From a bacterium (lineage in GTDB: Bacteria; Elusimicrobiota; Elusimicrobia; UBA1565; UBA9628), in assembly GCA_021806745.1 (NCBI GenBank), contig JAJZQS010000007.1, forward strand, positions 1 to 47,371: DNA of 47,371 bases, given 5' to 3'. The notes beneath the pieces were generated by a model. That model saw nothing but the letters and a program-made list of their open reading frames with translations, was not told the DNA's origin and ran no database searches. This document shows, in pieces, positions 16,477-23,154 of this stretch. Position 1 is the stretch's first letter. The number at the start of each line of letters is the position of its first letter. The position numbers and the translations under genes are program-made.

Positions 16477-17295
16477 ATGAGAACATCCGCGCTCGCCGCG
16501 ACGCTGGCCGCCCTGGCGCTGTCTACCGCGTGCCGACGCAAGCCCGCCGAGCCCTCGGCCGCGCCCGAGGTCGTCTACGCGCCGCCCGAGGGCCGCCGGG
16601 CGTTCTCGCTGTCCATCGACAAGAGCCAGACGCGGTTCCTGTCGCCGGGAGACGACGCGGAGGTCTCCGTGCTGGTGTCGGTACCGCGCGCCGACGGCGC
16701 CTCGGAATCCCGGCTGGAGACGCTGGCCGCGCGCGCGCAGGTCCTGCGCGTCGACGACGACTGGTCCGACGACGACGGCCTCATCCAACTCGCGCTCTCT
16801 CCCGAAGAGGCCGAGTACGCGGCGCTGTCGGTGCAGCGCGAGGACCGGATATTCCTCAATAAGACCGCCGACCGAGACGAGTTGAAGACGCTGCCCGACG
16901 CCCCCGCGCCCGCGCTGCAGCCCGGCATGAGGGGCTTTTCGACTCTCGTCGAGCCGGACCAGGAAGAGTTCCTGGATCCCGGCGACCGCGTGGACGTGAT
17001 CGTCGCGGAGCGCGGCGCCAAGGCCTCCGGCAAGTTCGAGTCCCGCGCTCTGACGCTGTTCCAGGACGTGACGGTGCTCGAAAGCGAACCCGCGCAGGGA
17101 AACGAAGAATGGGCGACGGTGCAGTTGATGCTCACGCCCGCGCAGGCGGCGGAGTTGGCGCGCGTGCTGGCCGCCGAGGACGACCTGACGCTCGTCGCTC
17201 GCGCGCCGCAAGACCATGCGACCCGTCCCGTGGAGACGGCCAAACTCAGCCGAAAATTCGGGACGCCCGCCGAGAGAGGCTCGCCGCGTTCCTGA
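16477..17295 (+). CDS. Lipoprotein with two tandem CpaB/RcpC-like domains
   Basis: 272 residues. The N-terminus is a lipoprotein signal with lipobox 'LSTAC' (cysteine at residue 19). Two similar units follow: about 37-120 ('FLSPGDDAEVSVLVSVPR' ... 'GLIQLALSPEEAEYAALSVQ') and about 145-255 ('LQPGMRGFSTLVEPDQEEFL' then 'DPGDRVDVIVAERG' ... 'TVQLMLTPAQAAELARVLA'). The second matches the RcpC/CpaB pattern PGDRVDV...VTLAVTPEQAE of Flp/Tad pilus assembly proteins; the first is a degenerate copy. CpaB proteins usually have one such unit and a SAF domain, and no other Tad genes are in the window. It starts four bases after the SprA-like gene, with AGGA just before the ATG, so it is probably co-translated and may act with that barrel at the outer membrane (inference). 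Confidence 0.72.
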   Translation: MRTSALAATLAALALSTACRRKPAEPSAAPEVVYAPPEGRRAFSLSIDKSQTRFLSPGDDAEVSVLVSVPRADGASESRLETLAARAQVLRVDDDWSDDDGLIQLALSPEEAEYAALSVQREDRIFLNKTADRDELKTLPDAPAPALQPGMRGFSTLVEPDQEEFLDPGDRVDVIVAERGAKASGKFESRALTLFQDVTVLESEPAQGNEEWATVQLMLTPAQAAELARVLAAEDDLTLVARAPQDHATRPVETAKLSRKFGTPAERGSPRS

Positions 17296-17306
17296 GGCGT
17301 TTCGCG

Positions 17307-17315
17307 TGTTAGAAT
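17307..17315 (+). promoter_or_regulatory. Predicted leaderless extended -10 promoter
   Basis: TGT then TAGAAT (17310-17315), six bases, GTG start at 17322, so +1 falls on the GTG. No -35 match needed with TGn. Confidence 0.6.
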
Positions 17316-17321
17316 AACCCC

Positions 17322-18215
17322 GTGACGCCCGCGACCCCGCCCGCCGTCTACGCCCCCGCGCCGGCCGCGATGACGCTCGACGCCGTCTTCACCCGCGCCC
17401 AAGGCGCGGCCGCCGCGGCCCGCCGACTCGCCGACCCCGCCGCCGTCTTGGCCGATCCCTCGGCCACGCCCGCGCAGAAAATCGACGCGCTCAACCTCCT
17501 TCAAGACGAAATTCCGAGCGCCCCGCTCGCCGCGCAGGCCGCCGATCTCGATGATCTCGACCGCGCGGCTGGCGACGGCCGCCAGCCGCCCGTCGTTCGC
17601 GCCGCGGCTCTCGTCGCTCTCGGCGAGGAGGTCCCGCCGACGCAAGATCCCGCCGCGCGCGAACGCGCGGTCCGCACGCTGCTGTCGGCGCTGCGATGGC
17701 CCGGCTACCGCCTGTTCGCGCTGCGCGGCCTGGCGCCGGCCTCGCACGGGTTGACGCCGGAGATGGAACCGATCTACGAGTCGGCGCTGCTCGACTACCT
17801 GGACGGTCCCGCCCGCGGCGAGCGGCGCGAGACGGCCCTGCTCGCGCTCAACGGCTTCGTTTCCGGCGGCTCCGATTTTCCCAAGAGGGCGCCGCAACTG
17901 CTCGAGACTCTGTTCGCACGGCTGATGGCCCCCATCGAGGCCGACCCCGCCGCGTTCGTCGCCGACGCGCGCTGGAGTCCGTATTGCCGGGAACTCGCCG
18001 CCGCCGTTCTCTGGGCCGCCGGCTACGACGAGCAGGCCGCCGGCTTCCCCAAGCCCGCCGCGCGCGTGAAGGCGCTGATGAGCCGGCTCATCGCCGTCGA
18101 TCCCGACGCCTCGGTGCGCGCCTGGTATGCGTCCTACCGAGACGCCGCGCCGCCCAAGCCGGGCTTGACGGCCAGCACGACCAGGCGGTTTCCGGAACGC
18201 TTGCGCGATCCGTAG
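17322..18215 (+). CDS. Helical, HEAT-repeat-like protein of unknown function
   Basis: 297 residues from the GTG at 17322. Alanine- and leucine-rich and predicted almost entirely helical, with units such as 'QPPVVRAAALVALGEEVPPT', 'RAVRTLLSALRWPGYRLFAL' and 'RRETALLALNGFVSGG' that resemble HEAT repeats; no signal peptide and no membrane helix. I do not recognise a family, and low-complexity composition makes repeat calls soft. It has its own predicted promoter inside the gap after the lipoprotein gene. Its last ~27 codons overlap the end of the convergent methyltransferase gene by 82 bases. Coding is supported by the promoter and by reading direction, but the C-terminal residues could be a run-through. 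Confidence 0.7.
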   Translation: MTPATPPAVYAPAPAAMTLDAVFTRAQGAAAAARRLADPAAVLADPSATPAQKIDALNLLQDEIPSAPLAAQAADLDDLDRAAGDGRQPPVVRAAALVALGEEVPPTQDPAARERAVRTLLSALRWPGYRLFALRGLAPASHGLTPEMEPIYESALLDYLDGPARGERRETALLALNGFVSGGSDFPKRAPQLLETLFARLMAPIEADPAAFVADARWSPYCRELAAAVLWAAGYDEQAAGFPKPAARVKALMSRLIAVDPDASVRAWYASYRDAAPPKPGLTASTTRRFPERLRDP

Positions 18216-18922
18216 CCGTCGAGACCAGCCCACGCCCGCGACGGCCGAAAGCCGGCTTCCTTGAGCGCCGCGAACAGCCGCGCTCGGTCGTAGCCGCGAA
18301 CGACGGAGCGCGCTCGCCGCGGCGCGCGGCCCGGCCGCAGGACGATCCAGCGGCTGACGATGCGGGGATCGCGCCCGCGGACGATCCTCGCGCTCTCCAG
18401 AAGAAACGAGCCGTCCGCCCGCTCCATCCAGGAATCGGCGGGCGGACGCCGCGAGATCGCGGCGAAGTCGATCAGGTCGATCAAGAACCGCCCGCCGGGC
18501 CTCAGCGCGCGCGCGATGCCGCGCAAGACCTCCAAATCCTCGCGCGCGTCGGCGCCATAGCCGAAGCTCGTCCAGAGGTTGATCGCGGCGTCGAACTCGC
18601 CGTCAAACGGCAGGCGACGCAGATCCGCGCGTTGGAAGCGCGCTCGGTCCAGGCCGCGCGCGAGGCGCCGAGCCTCGCGCAGGTAATCGGCGCTCAGGTC
18701 CACGCCGACCACCTCGGCGCCCATTCGCGCCAGGCGCCGCGCATGCCGGCCGGTCCCGCAGGCCGCGTCGAGCACGCGCTCGCCGCGCGCAAGCCCCAGA
18801 GCGCGCCAGACGAAGCGCGCCTCCCGCGGCGCCGCGGCCTCGGCCTGCGCCGAGCCCGGGCTGAAGATTTCCGGCTTGAAAAACCCGGCGGCCCAGCCGC
18901 GGCTCAAAGGGCGTCGAGCCAC
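18134..18922 (-). CDS. Class I SAM-dependent methyltransferase
   Basis: 262 residues from a GTG at 18922 that overlaps the esterase gene's end by 19 bases. Rossmann-type methyltransferase motifs are clear: motif I 'VLDAACGTGRHARRLARMGA' near residues 55-74, the acidic end of strand 2 'VVGVDLSADYLREARRLA', 'RADLRRLPFDGEFDAAINLW' (motif II region), and 'LRGIARALRPGGRFLIDLID' (motif III). The closing 'GNRLVVLAVKP' is the usual final strand, so the gene runs at least to ~18155 and the overlap with the convergent gene is real on this side. The substrate is unknown. It is last in a likely ygiQ-esterase-methyltransferase operon. Confidence 0.88.
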   Translation of the reverse strand: MARRPLSRGWAAGFFKPEIFSPGSAQAEAAAPREARFVWRALGLARGERVLDAACGTGRHARRLARMGAEVVGVDLSADYLREARRLARGLDRARFQRADLRRLPFDGEFDAAINLWTSFGYGADAREDLEVLRGIARALRPGGRFLIDLIDFAAISRRPPADSWMERADGSFLLESARIVRGRDPRIVSRWIVLRPGRAPRRARSVVRGYDRARLFAALKEAGFRPSRAWAGLDGYGSRKRSGNRLVVLAVKPGLGGAASR

Positions 18923-19590
18923 GCGCCGAGCTCGGTCAGGACTTCCGGCGGGACCGCGTGGCCGCCCTCGAAGCGGCGCAAACTTCCCGACCAGCCGGCC
19001 GCCTTGAGCTCGCGCTCAAGCGCCTGGGCCTGCGCGAAGCCCAGAATGGGATCGACCGAGCCGTGGCTCTGGAAAAACGCCAGCCCCTTCTTGGCCGGCG
19101 CCGCGGCGCGCAGGCCCTCCCGGTCCACCAAAGTGCCGGACAAGATCGCCACGCCCCGCGGGCGCTCGGCCATGCGCAGCGCCGCGTCGACGGCCATCAT
19201 CGCGCCTTGGGAAAATCCCATCAGCGCCAGCCGCTCCGGCGCCGCGCCGATCTCGGCGAGAGCCGCGGCCAGAGCCTCGCGCGACTCGGCCATTCCCTCC
19301 GGCTCGCCGCCGGAAAGATCGCGCGGGCGCCCCTCGCGCTGGGCCTGCGCGAACGCGTTCGCGTCGATGGGAAACCACGCCCGCCCGCCCCAGTCCAGGA
19401 CCTCCGGCGCGTCGGGGAAAATCCAGCGGAGCGCGCGGCGCGCGGGGATCTCCGCGGCCAGAGGCGCCAAGTCGCGCATGTCGGCGCCGTAGCCGTGCAG
19501 GCAGACGACGGTCAACGCGTCTTTTTTCTCGGCCGGAACCTCGACGGCGTCGAGCGTCCCGAAGCGGGCGAGTCGCGGCGCACAATTCAT
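18904..19590 (-). CDS. Alpha/beta hydrolase, phospholipase/carboxylesterase family
   Basis: 228 residues, the usual length for the family (acyl-protein thioesterase-like carboxylesterases). The front carries the oxyanion region 'VVCLHGYGADMRDLAPLA'; the nucleophile is S127 in 'LALMGFSQGAMMAVDAAL'; D180 in 'HGSVDPILGF' and H211 in 'FEGGHAVPPEVL' complete the triad. Cytosolic, with no signal peptide. The ATG at 19590 overlaps the ygiQ stop by four bases and is preceded by GGGAGA eight bases upstream, so it is an internal operon gene. Substrate unknown; short-chain esters or acyl groups are typical. Confidence 0.9.
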   Translation of the reverse strand: MNCAPRLARFGTLDAVEVPAEKKDALTVVCLHGYGADMRDLAPLAAEIPARRALRWIFPDAPEVLDWGGRAWFPIDANAFAQAQREGRPRDLSGGEPEGMAESREALAAALAEIGAAPERLALMGFSQGAMMAVDAALRMAERPRGVAILSGTLVDREGLRAAAPAKKGLAFFQSHGSVDPILGFAQAQALERELKAAGWSGSLRRFEGGHAVPPEVLTELGAWLDAL

Positions 19591-21557
19591 GTTTTTTTCT
19601 CCCGACGCCCCCAGCCCGAACGGCCCGGGCGATAGCCCGTCTTCGGTGCTCCCGGACGGGGCGTCTTCCTCATGTGAACGTGTTCGTCGAGTTCGCGTTG
19701 CGCGCGCTCGCGGCGCGCGGCCAGCGCCTGCGGCGGCGGCTCGGACGCGATCAGCGCGTCGCGGCCGGATCCGATCAAATCGCGCTGTCCGGCCCTGAGC
19801 AGCGCCTCGCGGACCTCGAACCAGTTCTCCGGCTTGAAAAACTGCAGCAGCGCGCGCTGCAGCCGCCGGTCTCGCAAGCCCCGCGAGATATCGACGGGGC
19901 GGCCCGTCTCCGGATCGCGGCCCGTGTAGTACATCGCGGTGGCCAGGTCATGCGGGGTTGGAATGAAGTCCTGCACCTGGTCCGGGCGGTAGCCGCGCTT
20001 TTTCAAAAAGACCGCCAGTTCGATCATCTCCTTGAGTCCGGAGCCGGGATGGCCGGCGATGAAATAGGGGACGAGAAATTGCCGCTTGCCCGCCTTTTCA
20101 TTCTCGCGCGCGAACTTCTCGGCGAAATCCTCGAAGGTGTCGTGCGTCGGCTTTTTCATCAGCGCCAGCACCTTGGGGCTCGAATGCTCGGGGGCGACTT
20201 TCAGGCGCCCGCCGACGTGATGGCGCACGAGCTCCGACATGTAGTCGGGCGAAAGGCGCGCCAAATCCATGCGGATGCCCGAGGCCACGAGGACTTTCTT
20301 GACGCCCGGGACCGCGCGCGCCTCCCTCATCAGCTCGACGAGCGGTCCGTGGTCGGTCCCCAGGCGCTTGCAGATCGTCGGACTCACGCAAGACAGCCTG
20401 CGGCAAACCTTCTCGACTTCGGGCTGGGTGCAGCGCAGGCGGTACATGTTGGCCGTGGGCCCGCCCAGGTCGCTGACGGTGCCGCGAAACTCGGGATCGG
20501 CCGCCATCGCGCCCAACTCCCGCAAGACGGACTCCTTGGAGCGGGACTGGATCGTGCGCCCCTGGTGGGCGGTGATCGAGCAGAACGAGCAGCCGCCGAA
20601 GCAACCGCGCATGATCGTCACCGAATCCTTGATCATCTCCCAGGCCGGGATCTTCTCGCCTCCGTAGGACGGGTGCGCGCGGCGCGTGAAGGGCAGGCCG
20701 TAGTAGTAGTCCATGCGCGCCTGATCCAGGGGCTCGCGCGGCGGCGTGGCGACGACCGCGCGAGCGCCGTGGCGCTGGACGACCGTGCGCGCGTTGAAAG
20801 GCGAGGACTCGCGGTGGAACAGCCGCGCCGCGGCCAGAAACGCGTCTTTGGAGCTCAGAACTTCTTCGTAGCTCGGCGCCTCAACGACCTCGGGCCCCGA
20901 CGGGACGGGCTCGCTGGCGCCCAGAGCGTAGGCGATGCCGCGCAAATCCCGGCAATCCTTGATGGTCCGGCCCTCGCGCAGGCGCTTGGCGATCTCGACG
21001 ATCGTCTCCTCGCCCATGCCGTAGCCGACGAGATCGGCCTTGGAGTCCAGCAAAATCGACGGGCGCACGGAATCCGACCAGTAGTCGTAGTGCGCCATCC
21101 TCCTCAGGCTGGCCTCGACGCCGCCGGCGATGACCGGCACGCCCGGGTAGGCCTCTCGCGCGCGCTGGCAATACGGAATCGTCGCTCGGTCGGGCCTGAG
21201 GCCGATGCGTCCGCCGGGCGAGTATGCGTCGTCGTTGCGCACCTTGCGCGAGGCGGTGTAGTGGTTGATCATCGAGTCCATGTTTCCCGCCGAAACGGCG
21301 AAAAACAGCCGCGGGCGCCCGAAGCGCCGCCAGTCCTGCGCCGAGCGCCAGTCCGGCTGGCAGAGCAGGGCCACGCGCAGGCCCTCGGCCTCGAGCGCGC
21401 GCGTCAAGATCGCGGCCGCGAACGAGGAGTGGTCGACGAACGCGTCGCCGCTGACGAAGACCACGTCGACGCAGTCCCACCCGCGCGCGTCCATCTCGGC
21501 GCGCGTCAGCGGCGGGAAGCGGGGGTCGAAGCGCGGGGCATCGTCGGACAAGCTCAT
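19587..21557 (-). CDS. ygiQ: YgiQ-family radical SAM protein
   Basis: 656 residues from the ATG at 21557. The N-terminal third has the family opening 'TRAEMDARGWDCVDVVFVSG' and a B12-domain-like stretch with 'IPYCQRAREAYPGVPVIAGG' then 'VEASLRRMAHYDYWSD'. The radical SAM cluster is C319xxxC323xxC326 in 'IMRGCFGGCSFCSITAHQGR'. 'TPHDLATAMYYTGRDP' is in the C-terminal part, and the tail is basic. The function of YgiQ proteins is not established. The start is uncertain: a predicted extended -10 ends one base before this ATG, so the TTG at 21551, seven bases after the -10, may be the real leaderless start (two residues shorter). First gene of a three-gene minus-strand operon. Confidence 0.92.
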   Translation of the reverse strand: MSLSDDAPRFDPRFPPLTRAEMDARGWDCVDVVFVSGDAFVDHSSFAAAILTRALEAEGLRVALLCQPDWRSAQDWRRFGRPRLFFAVSAGNMDSMINHYTASRKVRNDDAYSPGGRIGLRPDRATIPYCQRAREAYPGVPVIAGGVEASLRRMAHYDYWSDSVRPSILLDSKADLVGYGMGEETIVEIAKRLREGRTIKDCRDLRGIAYALGASEPVPSGPEVVEAPSYEEVLSSKDAFLAAARLFHRESSPFNARTVVQRHGARAVVATPPREPLDQARMDYYYGLPFTRRAHPSYGGEKIPAWEMIKDSVTIMRGCFGGCSFCSITAHQGRTIQSRSKESVLRELGAMAADPEFRGTVSDLGGPTANMYRLRCTQPEVEKVCRRLSCVSPTICKRLGTDHGPLVELMREARAVPGVKKVLVASGIRMDLARLSPDYMSELVRHHVGGRLKVAPEHSSPKVLALMKKPTHDTFEDFAEKFARENEKAGKRQFLVPYFIAGHPGSGLKEMIELAVFLKKRGYRPDQVQDFIPTPHDLATAMYYTGRDPETGRPVDISRGLRDRRLQRALLQFFKPENWFEVREALLRAGQRDLIGSGRDALIASEPPPQALAARRERAQRELDEHVHMRKTPRPGAPKTGYRPGRSGWGRREKKT

Positions 21558-21558
21558 T

Positions 21559-21567
21559 ATTATCGCA
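21559..21567 (-). promoter_or_regulatory. Predicted extended -10 of the ygiQ operon
   Basis: Minus strand TGC then GATAAT (21564-21559). One base to the ATG at 21557, seven bases to the TTG at 21551. Divergent from the promoter at 21586-21615. Confidence 0.5.
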
Positions 21568-21585
21568 CGAAATCCCGCCGGCGTC

Positions 21586-21615
21586 TTGACTCCGCTAGAC
21601 GGGAATCACTAGACT
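21586..21615 (+). promoter_or_regulatory. Sigma-70-like leaderless promoter of the receiver gene
   Basis: TTGACT (21586-21591), 18-base spacer, TAGACT (21610-21615), then six bases and ATG at 21622. +1 is predicted exactly on the ATG. Same -35 and same spacer length as the SprA-like promoter. Confidence 0.75.
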
Positions 21616-21621
21616 GACGAT

Positions 21622-22056
21622 ATGGCTCAATCTCCCGCCGACAAGCTGGTGATGATCGTCGACGACGAAGCCGACGTGCGGCTGCTCATCGAGTTCAACA
21701 TAAAAAAGGAAGGCTTCCGAACCGTCACCGCGGCCAACGGCCTGGACGCGCTCGCCAAGGTCAAGCTCTCCCTTCCCGACCTGATCGTCCTGGACTTGAT
21801 GATGCCCGCGCAAAGCGGCTTCGAGTTCCTGCGCGAGATGCAGGCGCAGGGCCACGGCTCGGTGCCGGTCCTCATCGCGACGGCGCGCTCGCTGGACTCG
21901 TCGACGGTCCAAGTCATCCGCCAGGAATCCAATGTGGTGGACTTCTTCAACAAGCCCTTCGATTGGCCGCGCTTCATCGGCGTGCTCCACCAGCGGCTGG
22001 GCACGCAGCGCGGCTCGCCCCGAGCCAAGGAGCGCGCGCCGGAATGGGACGCGTGA
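21622..22056 (+). CDS. Single-domain response regulator (CheY-like receiver)
   Basis: 144 residues forming only a receiver domain: 'VMIVDDEADVRLLIEFNI' with the acidic pair, phospho-accepting D58 in 'LIVLDLMMPAQSGFEFL', 'VLIATARS' and the lysine in 'FFNKPFDWPRF'. A ~20-residue basic tail follows. No output domain and no histidine kinase next to it, so it must signal by protein contact or take part in a phosphorelay. The stop overlaps the likely deformylase start (GTGA), so the two are probably co-translated; a functional link between a receiver and deformylase is not known to me. Confidence 0.92.
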   Translation: MAQSPADKLVMIVDDEADVRLLIEFNIKKEGFRTVTAANGLDALAKVKLSLPDLIVLDLMMPAQSGFEFLREMQAQGHGSVPVLIATARSLDSSTVQVIRQESNVVDFFNKPFDWPRFIGVLHQRLGTQRGSPRAKERAPEWDA

Positions 22057-22604
22057 CGCTTCGGGAGACGGGGGTCGTCGGCGTGGGAATCCGCAAGGTG
22101 ACCTTGCTGGGCCACCCCGTGTTGCGCGCGACCGCTCGCCCGCTCAAGCCCGACGAGATCCGCGGCGCCGAAGTGCGCCGACTGGTGCGCGAGATGGTCG
22201 CCACCATGGAGGAATACGACGGCGTCGGCATCGCCGCAAACCAGTGCTGGGAAAGCCTGGCCGCGTTCGTGATGGGTCTGCCCAAAGGCACCAAGCGCCA
22301 TCCCGAAGGCATCGAGCTGACCGTCGTCTTCAACCCCATCATCCGCCCGATCGGCGACGAAACCGAGGAAGACTGGGAAGGCTGCCTGTCCGTACCCGAC
22401 TTGCGCGGGCGCGTGCGCCGGCACTCGCAACTGGAACTGTCGGGCCTTGATGCGGACGGCAAGCCGTTCAAGCGCGTCTACAAGGGCTTTCCCGCCCGCG
22501 TCGTCCAGCATGAGACCGACCACCTCAACGGGCTGGTCTACCTGGACCGCATGGACGGCCTCAAGACGCTGTCCTACATGAGCGAGATGGGGCGCGCCGG
22601 CTAA
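22053..22604 (+). CDS. def: Peptide deformylase
   Basis: 183 residues from the GTG at 22053. The enzyme removes the formyl group from the initiator methionine of new proteins, using a metal held by one Cys and two His. All three motifs are intact: 'GVGIAANQCW' (motif 1), 'EGCLSVP' (motif 2, metal Cys) and 'VVQHETDHLNGLVYLDRM' (motif 3, HExxH). Start choices are the GTG at 22053 overlapping the receiver gene's TGA, an in-frame ATG at 22044, or the GTG at 22083 just before 'GIRKVTLLGHPVLR', where many deformylases begin. The overlap favours 22053. The gene ends six bases from the convergent pilin gene end. Confidence 0.94.
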   Translation: MTLRETGVVGVGIRKVTLLGHPVLRATARPLKPDEIRGAEVRRLVREMVATMEEYDGVGIAANQCWESLAAFVMGLPKGTKRHPEGIELTVVFNPIIRPIGDETEEDWEGCLSVPDLRGRVRRHSQLELSGLDADGKPFKRVYKGFPARVVQHETDHLNGLVYLDRMDGLKTLSYMSEMGRAG

Positions 22605-22610
22605 TCGGCG

Positions 22611-23075
22611 TCAGTAGCTCGACCAGAGGCTGCCCTTCGTGTCCGTGTGGGTGCAGTTGACCCAGACCACGCCGTAGTTGGCGTCCGTGGAGTTCGCGCA
22701 ATAATCCCAACCGGCCGGACCGCCGCCTCCCGAGACCCAATCGACCGCCGAGCCCACGCACGCGCCGGTGAACACGGACTCCACGCTCGAATCGGGATGG
22801 TAGTTGGGTGCCTTCGCGACGGGAACGGCCGCGAGGTATTTCGACTCGATCGTCAACGCCTGAATCTTCGCGGGATAGACGCCTTCCATGTCTCCATAAT
22901 AGATCGATATCGCGGATCGGATCGCCGCGAGATTTCCCTTGGAAGCGCCCTCGCCGGACTGGCGAATGAGCGCCGCGAACTTCGGGATCGCGATCGACGC
23001 CAGAATTCCGATGATCGCCACCACGATCATCAGTTCGATCAGCGTGAAGCCCGATGTCGGCCGTCTTCGCGCCAC
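22611..23075 (-). CDS. Type IV pilin-like / type II pseudopilin-like protein
   Basis: 154 residues from the GTG at 23075. The short leader (about nine residues, 'ARRRPTSG') is followed by the prepilin cleavage site G/F and the hydrophobic helix 'FTLIELMIVVAIIGILASIA'. The pilin body has 'FAALIRQSGEGASKGNLAAI' then 'RSAISIYYGDMEGVYPAK', and a C-terminal part with 'DYCANSTDANYGVVWVNC' and 'THTDTKGSLWSSY' where cysteines could form disulfides. The frame is open to an ATG at 23105, but a consensus TATAAT lies between, seven bases before the GTG, and a nine-residue leader is more typical, so GTG is preferred. No prepilin peptidase or assembly ATPase is nearby; such scattered single pilin genes occur in Elusimicrobiota as far as I recall. 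Confidence 0.9.
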   Translation of the reverse strand: MARRRPTSGFTLIELMIVVAIIGILASIAIPKFAALIRQSGEGASKGNLAAIRSAISIYYGDMEGVYPAKIQALTIESKYLAAVPVAKAPNYHPDSSVESVFTGACVGSAVDWVSGGGGPAGWDYCANSTDANYGVVWVNCTHTDTKGSLWSSY

Positions 23076-23082
23076 GAGCGCA

Positions 23083-23088
23083 ATTATA
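23083..23088 (-). promoter_or_regulatory. Consensus -10 of the pilin-like gene, leaderless GTG start
   Basis: Minus strand TATAAT (23088-23083) followed by seven bases and GTG at 23075. No clear -35. This perfect -10 decides the start over the upstream ATG at 23105, which would lie outside the transcript. Confidence 0.65.
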
Positions 23089-23154
23089 GCGTGCGAGCTG
23101 CGCACCCGCCAGTCCCCGTCCGGTCAAAAGCGAAGGCCAGGCTTGGCCCGGACT

